From assembly GCA_035574295.1 (NCBI GenBank), contig DATLYX010000127.1, positions 1-57,457 on the forward strand: a DNA stretch of 57,457 nucleotides. The letters are read 5' to 3'. Origin of the DNA: PNAI01 sp035574295. GTDB taxonomy: Bacteria; Pseudomonadota; Alphaproteobacteria; Rhizobiales; Xanthobacteraceae. A program made the translations under genes and the position numbers. A model generated the notes under the pieces. That model saw only the letters and a list, made by a program, of their open reading frames with translations, made no database searches and had not been told where the DNA came from. Of this stretch, positions 24,319-32,963 are shown piece after piece (position 1 is the first letter of the stretch; every line of letters begins with the position of its first letter).

Positions 24319-25365
24319 ATGACCACCGCGCCGCGCCGCATCGTCACTGCCGAACGCCGCGCAGAGGACGCGGCGGAAACCTCGCTGCGGCCGCAGTGGC
24401 TGTCGGAATTCATCGGCCAGGCCCAAGCGCGCGCCAATCTCGAAGTGTTCATCAAGGCCGCGCGCGCCCGGAAAGAGCCGCTCGATCACGTGCTGTTCGT
24501 CGGCCCTCCCGGCCTCGGCAAGACCACGCTGGCGCAGATCGTAGCGCGCGAGCTCGGCGTGAATTTCCGCGCCACCTCCGGCCCGGTGATCGCCAAGGCC
24601 GGCGATCTTGCGGCGCTGCTCACCAATCTCGAAGAGCGCGACGTGTTGTTTATTGACGAGATTCATCGCCTCAACCCGGCGGTGGAGGAAATCCTCTATC
24701 CGGCCATGGAGGATTTTCAGCTCGATCTGATCATCGGCGAGGGCCCCGCCGCGCGCTCGGTCAAGATCGACCTCGCGAAATTCACCCTGATCGGCGCCAC
24801 CACCCGCGCCGGCCTGCTCACCAATCCGCTGCGCGATCGCTTTGGCATCCCGATCCGCCTCAATTTCTATTCCGAGTCCGAATTGGAGGAGATCGTGAAT
24901 CGCGGCGCGCGCGTGCTCGGCATCGGCATGGAGGCAAGCGGCGCCAACGAGATCGCCCGCCGCTCGCGCGGCACCCCGCGCATCGCCGGCCGCCTGCTGC
25001 GCCGCGTGCGCGACTTCGCCCACGTCGCCGGCTCCGACAAGATCGACCGCGCGCTCGCCGACCGCGCGCTGCGCGAGCTCGAAGTGGACGCCGCGGGCCT
25101 CGACGCTATGGACCGCCGCTATCTGATGACGATCGCGCAGCACTACGGCGGTGGTCCGGTGGGCGTGGAGACGCTCGCTGCTGCGCTGTCGGAGCCGCGC
25201 GACGCCATCGAGGACATCATCGAGCCGTTTCTCATTCAGCGCGGATTTTTGCAGCGCACCCCGCGCGGCCGCCTCATCACCGCGCACGCCTTCCGCCACC
25301 TCGGCCTGCCCGAGCCCGCCCGCGACCCGGCGCAATTTTTGTTATTTGAAGAAGACAAAGAATAG
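24319..25365 (+). CDS. ruvB: Holliday junction DNA helicase RuvB
   Basis: A 348-residue AAA+ motor that drives branch migration with RuvA. Walker A is GPPGLGKTT, Walker B is VLFIDEIHRL, sensor 1 is IGATTRAGLL, and the C-terminal winged-helix domain contains QRTPRGR. The start MTTAPRRIV is preferred over a Met five codons upstream. It is separated from ruvA by a repeat element and followed after 20 nt by an unrelated AT-richer gene. Confidence 0.97.
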   Translation: MTTAPRRIVTAERRAEDAAETSLRPQWLSEFIGQAQARANLEVFIKAARARKEPLDHVLFVGPPGLGKTTLAQIVARELGVNFRATSGPVIAKAGDLAALLTNLEERDVLFIDEIHRLNPAVEEILYPAMEDFQLDLIIGEGPAARSVKIDLAKFTLIGATTRAGLLTNPLRDRFGIPIRLNFYSESELEEIVNRGARVLGIGMEASGANEIARRSRGTPRIAGRLLRRVRDFAHVAGSDKIDRALADRALRELEVDAAGLDAMDRRYLMTIAQHYGGGPVGVETLAAALSEPRDAIEDIIEPFLIQRGFLQRTPRGRLITAHAFRHLGLPEPARDPAQFLLFEEDKE

Positions 25366-25385
25366 GCGCACTCGAAGAGCTGAAG

Positions 25386-26348
25386 ATGTCACGACCTGTC
25401 CCCTCGGTAGGTTCCCTGGCCGCCAATATTCATGAAGGGTTTCGTTCAGAATATTTGGCACAGTTTGTCTTTTCGGCGTTTGGGACTGCAATTCCTGTGC
25501 CGCATCAGGAAGATACTGGATTGGACCTTTATTGCACGCTGCTTGAGCGAGTTGGCCAGAGGGCGTGGCCTCGTGCTTATTATTCAGTGCAAGTGAAAAG
25601 CACCATGGAGCCTTGGATTATTGACGGCCCTGAGTCCGTTCGATGGTTGATTGAACATCCGCTGCCGATTTTTCTTTGTGTTGTGAACAAGCAAGATGCA
25701 ACAATTCGCGTGTATCATACCACCCCGCGCTTTGCTGCGTGGGCGTGGGGTACTCACAAAACTCGTCTTCAGCTCGATCTTGGTAACGAGAATAGGGCAC
25801 AAACAGTCGACTGGCGTACAGGCGATTCATTCATATTGGGTGCGCCGATCCTAAAATTCACTGTTCAGCAGATACTTGGCGATGACTTCCGCAAACTCGC
25901 GGCGGACGTGTTGCAATTTTGGATTGATAATGACGTCGAAAACTTGTTTCGAATAAAGAGCGGCATTCCAGCGTTTCTTATTCCAAACGACTATGAAACA
26001 AACACCAAAAATATTACTTCATGGACCATCCAAAGCGGTCGCTTCAGGGATGTTTCGTTGGCGACTGCAGAGAGGCGGTTGAAGGAATTGCTAGGTTTTA
26101 TTGCAACGCATCGCTATGAAAATGATGACATTGGGACTGCTGCGATCTACGCAATGGCGCTACGACAGTTGGCACCTGGTCACGAGACATTCACCGAACA
26201 TAATTTTTTTCTCCTTCATAGGCTGAACCAACTGTTCCCGACGGGCAGCCAAGATCAAGATTATGTTTTTCGGGCCTGCGATGCCTTACTTAAAATGGTA
26301 AGGGAACACATAGAGGCTGCCATAGCGAATTCATTACACACTCCTTAA
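25386..26348 (+). CDS. DUF4365-like protein, probable PD-(D/E)XK nuclease fold; horizontally acquired
   Basis: A 320-residue protein with the DUF4365-like pattern of a restriction-endonuclease fold near the N-terminus: Glu22 (RSEYLAQ), Asp47 (TGLDLYC) and Gln69-Val-Lys71 (YYSVQVKSTME). The remaining 240 residues are mixed helix and strand without a recognised domain. Its base composition is clearly AT-richer than all neighbours, with codons such as ATT, TTT and AAT that are rare nearby, indicating transfer. It sits as a single gene between ruvB (20 nt upstream) and a GFA gene, interrupting a core block. No partner toxin, antitoxin, methylase or ATPase is adjacent. A defence or repair nuclease role is inferred only from fold and context. 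Confidence 0.72.
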   Translation: MSRPVPSVGSLAANIHEGFRSEYLAQFVFSAFGTAIPVPHQEDTGLDLYCTLLERVGQRAWPRAYYSVQVKSTMEPWIIDGPESVRWLIEHPLPIFLCVVNKQDATIRVYHTTPRFAAWAWGTHKTRLQLDLGNENRAQTVDWRTGDSFILGAPILKFTVQQILGDDFRKLAADVLQFWIDNDVENLFRIKSGIPAFLIPNDYETNTKNITSWTIQSGRFRDVSLATAERRLKELLGFIATHRYENDDIGTAAIYAMALRQLAPGHETFTEHNFFLLHRLNQLFPTGSQDQDYVFRACDALLKMVREHIEAAIANSLHTP

Positions 26349-26364
26349 GAACGGCGAGTAGAGA

Positions 26365-26742
26365 ATGAAACAAATGCAAGGCGGCTGCCATTGCGGGCGG
26401 GTGCGGTTCCGCGTCACCGCCGACCTCGACACGGTCACCGTCTGCAACTGCTCCATCTGCACCAAGAAGGGCATTTTGCACCTGATCGTGCCGCCGGAAA
26501 ATTTCGAGCTGTTGAGCGGCAAGGACGAGCTCACGACCTACACCTTCAACACCGGCGTTGCCAAACACACCTTCTGCAAGCACTGCGGCATCCATCCCTT
26601 CTATGTGCCGCGCTCCGACCCCGATAAGATCGACGTCAACGCCCGCTGCCTGGACGATATCGATCTCTCCCAGCTCAAGCTGAAATATTTCGACGGCCGT
26701 AACTGGGAAGAGGCGATCCAAGAAAAGGTGCCGTGGCGATGA
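26365..26742 (+). CDS. GFA-family zinc-binding protein
   Basis: A 125-residue member of the glutathione-dependent formaldehyde-activating enzyme (GFA/CENP-V) family. The zinc ligands are intact: Cys8 and Cys10 (GGCHCG), Cys27, Cys29 and Cys32 (VCNCSIC), and Cys71 and Cys74 (FCKHCGIH). The family fold is sure, but most members do not process formaldehyde, so the substrate is open. Its TGA overlaps the ybgC ATG (ATGA), coupling it to the tol block, and it starts 16 nt after the DUF4365-like gene. Confidence 0.88.
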   Translation: MKQMQGGCHCGRVRFRVTADLDTVTVCNCSICTKKGILHLIVPPENFELLSGKDELTTYTFNTGVAKHTFCKHCGIHPFYVPRSDPDKIDVNARCLDDIDLSQLKLKYFDGRNWEEAIQEKVPWR

Positions 26743-27200
26743 GCTCCGCGCTCGACGGCGAGATCCGCGACGGCCGCCACCACCAGCTCGTGCGCGTCTA
26801 TTACGAGGACACCGATTTTTCCGGCATCGTCTATCACGCCAGCTACCTGCGCTTCATGGAGCGCGGCCGCACCAACTATCTGCGGCTGATCGGCGCCGAT
26901 CACCGCGCCCTGTTCGAAGCGACCGAGAAGGAAGCACCCGGCTTTGCCTTTGTCGTGCGTTCCATGACCATCGAGTTCTTGCGGCCCGCGCGCATGGACG
27001 ACGTGCTGGAAATCGTCACCACGCCCGTCGAGGTGGGCGGTGCCTCCGTCATCCTCAAGCAACAGGTCAAACGCGGTGAGGAGCTGATCGTGGAGGCCGA
27101 CGTGCGTGTGGCCTTCGTCTCCGGCGGCCGCGCCCGCCCGATCCCGAAACCGCTACGGATCGCCATGCGTGCCGACCAGGACCAGGCCGCCGGCGCCTGA
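26739..27200 (+). CDS. ybgC: Tol-Pal system acyl-CoA thioesterase YbgC
   Basis: A 153-residue hot-dog fold thioesterase. The active-site motif VYYEDTDFSGIVYHASYL is at about residues 20-37. YbgC hydrolyses acyl-CoAs in the cytoplasm and heads the tol-pal operon in most proteobacteria. The ATG overlaps the stop of the GFA gene; a GTG two codons earlier is possible. A 300-nt spacer with a CtrA-like site separates it from tolQ, so tolQ probably also has its own promoter. Confidence 0.93.
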   Translation: MSSALDGEIRDGRHHQLVRVYYEDTDFSGIVYHASYLRFMERGRTNYLRLIGADHRALFEATEKEAPGFAFVVRSMTIEFLRPARMDDVLEIVTTPVEVGGASVILKQQVKRGEELIVEADVRVAFVSGGRARPIPKPLRIAMRADQDQAAGA

Positions 27201-27280
27201 CCCTTGAGGATACCTGCGCGAAACCGCGCGCGGTCCGAGGCCGACGCGCTCGGCAAAAGGCCCCAAAAGCGCCCCTCGGG

Positions 27281-27296
27281 GTAAGGAAACCTTAAC
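27281..27296 (+). promoter_or_regulatory. Candidate CtrA binding site upstream of tolQ
   Basis: GTAA-N7-TTAAC is one base from the CtrA consensus TTAA-N7-TTAAC. A further GTTAA half-site lies near 27310. The site is within the 300-nt gap between ybgC and tolQ, which has no gene but is otherwise GC-rich with a CCGCC/GGCGG hairpin near 27375. CtrA is the cell-cycle master regulator of Alphaproteobacteria, and Tol-Pal acts at division. Inference from motif only. Confidence 0.45.
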
Positions 27297-27500
27297 CTCA
27301 ATCAGCGCCAGTTAATGGCCGGGACGGGGCATCCCGTGCCCTAGTTTGGCCAGTTTCCGGGGATTTTGTCCCTCCGCCGTTGGCGGACGGAACAAGGTCA
27401 AAAATTCAGGTTGGCGGCCGAGCGCGCCCTGCGCCGCCGCGCATCGTCCATTGGGCCCGCGCGGCGCTCCGGTCCCGGCCAAGGAGTGCGGAAGGCAGAC

Positions 27501-28214
27501 ATGAATCCTGGCGATGTTGCACAAACCGTGCTGCCGCTCAGTTCTTCCGACGTGTCGATCTTCGGATTGTTCTGGCAGGCGCACTGGGTGGTCAAATCGG
27601 TGATGCTGGGGCTGCTCGCCTGTTCGATTTGGGTCTGGGCGATCGCGATCGAGAAATTCCGGCTCTATGCCGGCACGCGGCGCGCCATGGACTCGTTCGA
27701 GCACGCGTTCTGGTCCGGCCAGTCGCTTGAAGAGCTTTACCGCTCGCTCTCCTCGCGCTCCACCCAGTCCATGGCGGCCTTGTTCGTCGCCGCCATGCGC
27801 GAATGGAAGCGCAGCTTCGAGACCGGCGCGCGCTCGTTCGCCGGCCTGCAGCAGCGCATCGAGAAGGCCATGGATGTGGCGATCGCGCGCGAGATCGAGC
27901 GGCTGGAGCGCCGGCTGCTCGTGCTCGCGACGGTGGGTTCCGCCGGCCCCTTCATCGGCCTGTTCGGCACGGTGTGGGGCATCATGACGAGCTTTCAGTC
28001 GATTGCCGCCTCAAAAAACACTTCGCTCGCGGTGGTTGCGCCCGGCATCGCCGAGGCGCTGTTCGCCACCGCGATCGGACTTGTCGCCGCCATTCCGGCC
28101 ACAATTTTCTATAACAAGTTCGTCGCCGAGGTGAACAAACAGGCGGTGCGGCTCGAAGGTTTTGCCGACGAGTTCGCTGCCATCCTGTCGCGGCAGATCG
28201 ACGAGCGGGGTTGA
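27501..28214 (+). CDS. tolQ: Tol-Pal system protein TolQ
   Basis: A 237-residue inner-membrane proton-channel protein. Three transmembrane segments are visible: about residues 33-52 (MLGLLACSIWVWAIAI), 133-155 around VGSAGPFIGLFGTVWG and 170-195 (APGIAEALFATAIGLVAAIP). It forms the motor with TolR and energises TolA. The start MNPGDVAQT is chosen because the open frame upstream is arginine-rich and GGAAGG lies just before this ATG. It opens the tolQRAB-pal-cpoB block. Confidence 0.95.
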   Translation: MNPGDVAQTVLPLSSSDVSIFGLFWQAHWVVKSVMLGLLACSIWVWAIAIEKFRLYAGTRRAMDSFEHAFWSGQSLEELYRSLSSRSTQSMAALFVAAMREWKRSFETGARSFAGLQQRIEKAMDVAIAREIERLERRLLVLATVGSAGPFIGLFGTVWGIMTSFQSIAASKNTSLAVVAPGIAEALFATAIGLVAAIPATIFYNKFVAEVNKQAVRLEGFADEFAAILSRQIDERG

Positions 28215-28218
28215 TGCC

Positions 28219-28671
28219 ATGGCGATGAACGGCGGCGCGCATTCCGGCGTTTTCGGCAAGCGGCGGCATCGCCGCCGGCCGGTCATGAGCGAGATCAACG
28301 TCACGCCCATGGTGGACGTGATGCTGGTGCTGCTGCTCATCTTCATGGTGTCGGCGCCGCTGCTCACCGTCGGCGTGCCGATCGACCTGCCGCAGACGCG
28401 GGCCTCCAATCTCGAGCAGACGCGCGAGCCGCTGGCCATTTCCGTCAATTCCAAAGGCCAGGTGTTCCTGCAGAACAGTGAGATAGAGCTTGATGAATTG
28501 GTGCCGAAGCTCAAGGCCATCGCCGACGCGCGCGGGGGATCGGACGAGCGCATCTATGTGCGCGGCGACAAGAACGTGGACTACGGCACGGTCATGCGCG
28601 TGATGGGCCGGCTGTCCGCCGCGGGATTCCGCCGCGTCGGCCTGGTCACGGAAGCGGAGCAGGGCTCTTAG
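28219..28671 (+). CDS. tolR: Tol-Pal system protein TolR
   Basis: A 150-residue protein with a short cytoplasmic N-terminus, one transmembrane helix at about 33-52 (PMVDVMLVLLLIFMVSAPLL) that holds the essential aspartate, and a periplasmic ExbD-like domain (KAIADARGGSDERIYVRGDK). With TolQ it converts the proton motive force to motion of TolA. It starts 4 nt after tolQ, indicating tight coupling. Confidence 0.95.
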   Translation: MAMNGGAHSGVFGKRRHRRRPVMSEINVTPMVDVMLVLLLIFMVSAPLLTVGVPIDLPQTRASNLEQTREPLAISVNSKGQVFLQNSEIELDELVPKLKAIADARGGSDERIYVRGDKNVDYGTVMRVMGRLSAAGFRRVGLVTEAEQGS

Positions 28672-28674
28672 GGC

Positions 28675-29577
28675 ATGCAGTTGAAGATACGGAGCGAGTT
28701 CGTCATCTCGGCCGCCGCGCATGCCGCGCTGCTTGCCTGGTGCGCGCTCACGTTCTCCATCGCCCCGCTCACCGCTTCGACCGACTCGCTGCCGGTCGAC
28801 ATCATCTCCGACAAGCAGTTCAACGAAATCATGGCCGGCGTGCGCAGCGCGCCAAAGACCGAGGCGCCGAAGCCGCCCGCCGACAAGGTCGAGGAGCCGA
28901 AACCCGTTCAAAACCTCGACGCCATCTCCGCCGTGGCGGAAAAGCCCGAGGTGAAGCCGATCCCGAAGGAGACCGCCGAACCGAAACCGCCGGAGCCGAA
29001 GCCGGAAGCCAGGCCGGAACAGGCCGAGGCCAAGCCCGAGCCGAAGCCCGATCCGATCGCGGAAGCGATCAAGAGGGAAGAAGCGCGCAAGGCTGCCGAG
29101 GCCAAGGCAAAGGCCAAGGCGAAAGCGGAAGCCGCCAAGAAGCAGCCCGCCTTCAACCCCGATCAGATCGCGGCGTTGCTCGATAAACGCAAGCCGCAGC
29201 GCCAGCCGGTCGCTGGCGAACAGATCAACCAGGAGCCTGCGCTCGGCGCGCCGTCGGGCCGCGCCGCCACCTTGTCCATCACCGAGATCGAGGCGCTCCG
29301 GCAGCGTTTGATGCAGCTCTGGAATCCGCCCGCCGGCGTTGCCAACCCCCAGGACCTGTTGGTGAAGGTTCGCGTCCGGCTGGGCCGCGACCGCAAGCTC
29401 GTCGGTCAGCCGCAGGTGCTCAACAGCGGCGCCTCCAGCGCGTTCGAGGCGGCGCGGCAGAGCGCAATCCGCGCCCTCTACGAGGGGCAGCCCTACGACA
29501 TGCTCAAGCCCGAGAATTATGAGCTGTGGAAGGAAATGGACATCACCTTTGACCCGCGCGAGATGATGCGCGGGTGA
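28675..29577 (+). CDS. tolA: Tol-Pal system protein TolA
   Basis: A 300-residue periplasm-spanning protein. It has an N-terminal membrane anchor (about 11-31), a long charged Pro/Lys/Glu- and Ala-rich helical region (about 60-160), and a C-terminal TonB-like globular domain that begins near LSITEIEALRQRLMQLWNPP. TolA links the TolQR motor to Pal and TolB at the outer membrane. It starts 3 nt after tolR. The helical region is shorter than in E. coli TolA. Confidence 0.93.
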   Translation: MQLKIRSEFVISAAAHAALLAWCALTFSIAPLTASTDSLPVDIISDKQFNEIMAGVRSAPKTEAPKPPADKVEEPKPVQNLDAISAVAEKPEVKPIPKETAEPKPPEPKPEARPEQAEAKPEPKPDPIAEAIKREEARKAAEAKAKAKAKAEAAKKQPAFNPDQIAALLDKRKPQRQPVAGEQINQEPALGAPSGRAATLSITEIEALRQRLMQLWNPPAGVANPQDLLVKVRVRLGRDRKLVGQPQVLNSGASSAFEAARQSAIRALYEGQPYDMLKPENYELWKEMDITFDPREMMRG

Positions 29578-29600
29578 TTCGAAATGCCGACCGCAACGCC

Positions 29601-30953
29601 ATGATCGAAAGCCGCTTGCCGCCGCCCGCATCGCACCTGACGCGCCGCACGCTTTTGCGCGCCACCGCCGCCACCGCCGCCATCGGCGCCGGCCTTGCCC
29701 TGCGCCCGGCCTCCGCCACGGTGCAGATCGACATCACCCAGGGCAACATCCAGCCGTTGCCGATCGCCATTCCCACGTTCATCGGCAGCGGCAGCGACAT
29801 CGAATACGCCCGCAACATCCCGCAGGTGATCGCCGACGACCTGCGCAGCTCGGGCCTGTTCATTCCCATCGATCCCGCCGCCTATATCGAGAAGATCGCC
29901 GACCTCGACGCCATTCCGCGTTTTGCCGATTGGCGCGCCATCAATGCCGCGGCGCTGGTGGCTGGCCGCGTGACCCGCGACCGCGGCGCGTTCGGTGTCG
30001 ATTTCCGCCTCTGGAACGTGCCGGCGAGCGGCTACATCGACGGCCGCCGTTATCTCGGTGCCCCGGAGAACTGGCGCCGCATGGCCCACATCGTCGCCGA
30101 CTTTATCTACGAGAAGCTCACCGGCGAGAAGGGCTACTTCGACAGCCGGGTTGCGTTCGTCGAGGAGACCGGCCCGAAAGAACGCCGCACCAAGCGTCTC
30201 GCCATCATGGACCAGGACGGTGCCAATCTGCACTATCTGACGCGGGGCGATGAGTCGGTGCTCACCCCGCGGTTTTCTCCGTCCGGCCGCGAGATCGTGT
30301 ACACGTCTTTCGTGCAGCAGCATCCGCGGGTGATGATCATGAACGTGGAGACGCGGCAGCGCGAGGCCGTGGGCAATTTCCCCGGCACCACCTTTGCGCC
30401 GCGCTTCTCCCCGGACGGCAACCGCGTGATCATGAGCTGGCAGCAGGGCGCCAACACCCACATCTTCGTCGTCGATCTGCGCTCCAAGGCGATCACCCAA
30501 CTCACCAACACGCCGGCGATCGACACTGCGCCCTGTTATTCGCCCGACGGCACGCAGATTTGTTTTGAATCCGACCGCGGCGGCTCGCAGCAGATCTACG
30601 TGATGCCGGCGAACGGCGGCACTGCGCAGCGCATCAGCTTCGGCGAGGGCCGCTACGCCACGCCGGTGTGGTCGCCGCGCGGCGACGCCATCGCCTTCAC
30701 CAAGATCCACGGCGGCAGGTTCTCCATCGGCATCATGCGGCCCGACGGCACCGGCGAGCGCATCCTCACCGAAGGATTCCACAACGAGGGCCCGACGTTT
30801 TCGCCGAACGGCCGCGTGGTGATGTTTTTCCGCGATCCGGGCGGCAATTCGGGGCCCTCGCTCTACACGGTGGACTTCACCGGCCGCAACGAGCGTCGCG
30901 TGCAGACCCCGGGCTTTGCTTCCGATCCGGCGTGGTCACCGCTGCGCAGTTGA
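29601..30953 (+). CDS. tolB: Tol-Pal system protein TolB
   Basis: A 450-residue periplasmic protein with an N-terminal domain and a six-bladed WD40-like propeller, shown by repeated TxxxxxDxxPxFSPDGxxI units (LTPRFSPSGREIVYTS, FAPRFSPDGNRVIMSW, DTAPCYSPDGTQICFES). TolB cycles between Pal and the TolA complex. The leader contains twin arginines followed by TLLRATAATAAIGAGL, resembling a Tat signal rather than the Sec signal usual for TolB. ATG at 29601 is used; a GTG at 29574 overlapping the tolA stop is an alternative. Confidence 0.93.
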   Translation: MIESRLPPPASHLTRRTLLRATAATAAIGAGLALRPASATVQIDITQGNIQPLPIAIPTFIGSGSDIEYARNIPQVIADDLRSSGLFIPIDPAAYIEKIADLDAIPRFADWRAINAAALVAGRVTRDRGAFGVDFRLWNVPASGYIDGRRYLGAPENWRRMAHIVADFIYEKLTGEKGYFDSRVAFVEETGPKERRTKRLAIMDQDGANLHYLTRGDESVLTPRFSPSGREIVYTSFVQQHPRVMIMNVETRQREAVGNFPGTTFAPRFSPDGNRVIMSWQQGANTHIFVVDLRSKAITQLTNTPAIDTAPCYSPDGTQICFESDRGGSQQIYVMPANGGTAQRISFGEGRYATPVWSPRGDAIAFTKIHGGRFSIGIMRPDGTGERILTEGFHNEGPTFSPNGRVVMFFRDPGGNSGPSLYTVDFTGRNERRVQTPGFASDPAWSPLRS

Positions 30954-31143
30954 CCGGAGCCGAAAACCGCCGCGATCCCGCCGCGTTCAGCGGGCATTAA
31001 CCATGCGGGGATGTTTCGGCGCCGGCGTCGCGTTTCGGTTTCAGCGCAATGCTTCGTCAAGGTTGACGGAACCTTCGCTTAACGAAACACCGGTTAGAAC
31101 GGCGCAAGCTCCGCAAACGAAGCAAGAGGAATGGGAGATAGCC

Positions 31144-31641
31144 ATGTTGCATTCGAAGGCCGGCTTCCGCTTTGCGCCTTTTGTCGCCGCGCTCGTTGCC
31201 GCGCTCGTCCTTTCCGCCTGCGCCGCCAACAAGGATAATGAGCCGCTCGCCTCTGCGGTCGGCGGCGTTCCTGCGCCGGGCAGCGCGCAGGACTTTGCCG
31301 TCAACGTGGGCGACCGGGTATTCTTCGACACCGATTCCGCCGAGCTGACGTCTGCGGCGCGCGCAACGCTGGACAAGCAGGCGCAATGGCTCGCCCAGTA
31401 CAGCCGCTACAATTTCACCATCGAGGGTCACGCCGACGAGCGCGGCACGCGCGAATACAACATCGCGCTCGGCGCCCGTCGCGCCCAGGCCGTGCGCGAT
31501 TATCTCGTGGCGCGCGGAATAGCCGCCTCGCGCATGCGCACGGTGTCCTACGGCAAGGAGCGCCCGGTCGCGACTTGTGACAACATCTCCTGCTGGTCGC
31601 AGAACCGCCGCGCGGTCACCGTGCTCGGGGTGACGTCATAG
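31144..31641 (+). CDS. pal: Peptidoglycan-associated lipoprotein Pal
   Basis: A 165-residue outer-membrane lipoprotein. A signal peptide ends in the lipobox LSAC (Cys23 region), and the OmpA-like domain follows with FDTDSAELT, the peptidoglycan-binding motif TIEGHADERGTREYNIALG and QNRRAVTVL. It anchors the outer membrane to the wall. A 190-nt gap after tolB and a GGGAG SD 8 nt before the ATG suggest a possible internal promoter; TTGACG and TTAAC elements occur in the gap but no convincing -10 was found. Confidence 0.96.
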   Translation: MLHSKAGFRFAPFVAALVAALVLSACAANKDNEPLASAVGGVPAPGSAQDFAVNVGDRVFFDTDSAELTSAARATLDKQAQWLAQYSRYNFTIEGHADERGTREYNIALGARRAQAVRDYLVARGIAASRMRTVSYGKERPVATCDNISCWSQNRRAVTVLGVTS

Positions 31642-31820
31642 GGCGTGCTGGAGGCGTGCGGGCGCTGTGATGTCATAGCCGTGAAGGGGACGGCGCGCTC
31701 GCGCGGCCGGTGTGGTGCTTCTTGGCGCCGCGTTTGGCGGCAAACATAAGCCACACTTTGGGCGTAGGGACGTGGCCGTGCTAATGTTGGCCCTGCGACA
31801 TGCCAGCGACTAGGTTGCCC

Positions 31821-32960
31821 ATGACCCGACGCGCTGCTTTCAAGGCATTAGCCCTCTTTGCCGCGGTTGCTGCTGCGAGCGTTCCCGCGCACGCCGAGGA
31901 CGATTCGCCGTTCTCGCTCTTTGGCCGCATGTTCAAGGGCAGCGGTCCCTCGGCGAGCCCGCCGAACGAGGCCGTGCAGGAATCTCCGCGTCTCATTCAG
32001 AACACGCCGGGCGACCTTGTCGTGCGCATTGAACGTCTTGAGGCGCGCATCCGCGAGCTGACCGGAGTCATCGAACAGCTCCAATATCGCAACCAGCAGC
32101 TCGAGGCGCAGATCAGGCACATGCAGGAGGCCTCCGCCTCCCAGGCTCCCGCGCCTCCCGCGCGGCAGTCGGGGGCCGCACCGCCCGTGCTGGGTCCGCC
32201 CGGAGCGACCGGCTCCGCCCTGCCGCCGCCCGCCGCGAGCAACACGCAGCCTGCCATTGCGTCGGGACGGCGCTCCGACGCTTTCGATCCGTCGCTCGAC
32301 CCCAACGCCCCCGGCGCGCCGCGCACGCTTGGGACGCTCAATATCGGCGCTCCGCCCGCTGATCTTACTCAGCCGCCGCAACAGAGCGGCGAGCCGCCCA
32401 TCGGCGCGCCGGGCGGTCGGCCCGCCGGCGCCCCCCTCGACCTCACCACCATCGGCAACCAGGCCAACCTCGGCGCTGGCGCCGGCGACCTCGGCCCGCC
32501 TCAGTCCGGTGAGCTGCCGCCGCCGCCTGCGCGCCCGAGCTCCACCGGAACGGTGGCCGCGGTTCTGCCGCCCTCGGCAAAGCCGCGCGATCAGTACGAT
32601 CTTGGCTACGGCTACGTGCTGCGCAAGGACTATGCGCTGGCCGAGGATGCGTTTCAGACCTTCCTGACCAAATTCCCCAACGACAAGCTCGTTCCCGACG
32701 CGCAATTCTGGCTCGGCGAGAGTCGCTTCCAGCGTCAGCGTTATGACGCCGCGGCGGAAGCCTTCCTCGTGGTTTCAACCAAGTACACCAAGAGCCCGAA
32801 GGCGCCCGAGGCCATGCTGCGGCTGGGGCAGTCGCTGGCTGCGCTCGGCCAGCGCGAAATGGCTTGCGCCACATTTGCCGAAGTGGGCCGCAAATTTCCC
32901 CGCGCGCCGGCGAGCGTGCGCCAGAGCGTCGAGCTCGAACAGAAGCGCGTGCGCTGCTGA
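31821..32960 (+). CDS. cpoB: Cell division coordinator CpoB (YbgF)
   Basis: A 379-residue periplasmic protein: Sec signal peptide (MTRRAAFKALALFAAVAAAS, cut after AHA), a coiled-coil segment near 58-100 (RIERLEARIRELTG), a long Pro/Gly-rich linker, and a C-terminal TPR domain (QYDLGYGYVLRKDYALAEDA, FPNDKLVPDAQFWLGES, MLRLGQSLAALGQ). CpoB couples outer-membrane constriction to septal wall synthesis with TolA. A Met seven codons earlier (31800) is an alternative start with a poorer ribosome site. It follows pal by 179 nt and is 3 nt before tilS. Confidence 0.9.
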   Translation: MTRRAAFKALALFAAVAAASVPAHAEDDSPFSLFGRMFKGSGPSASPPNEAVQESPRLIQNTPGDLVVRIERLEARIRELTGVIEQLQYRNQQLEAQIRHMQEASASQAPAPPARQSGAAPPVLGPPGATGSALPPPAASNTQPAIASGRRSDAFDPSLDPNAPGAPRTLGTLNIGAPPADLTQPPQQSGEPPIGAPGGRPAGAPLDLTTIGNQANLGAGAGDLGPPQSGELPPPPARPSSTGTVAAVLPPSAKPRDQYDLGYGYVLRKDYALAEDAFQTFLTKFPNDKLVPDAQFWLGESRFQRQRYDAAAEAFLVVSTKYTKSPKAPEAMLRLGQSLAALGQREMACATFAEVGRKFPRAPASVRQSVELEQKRVRC

Positions 32961-32963
32961 AGC

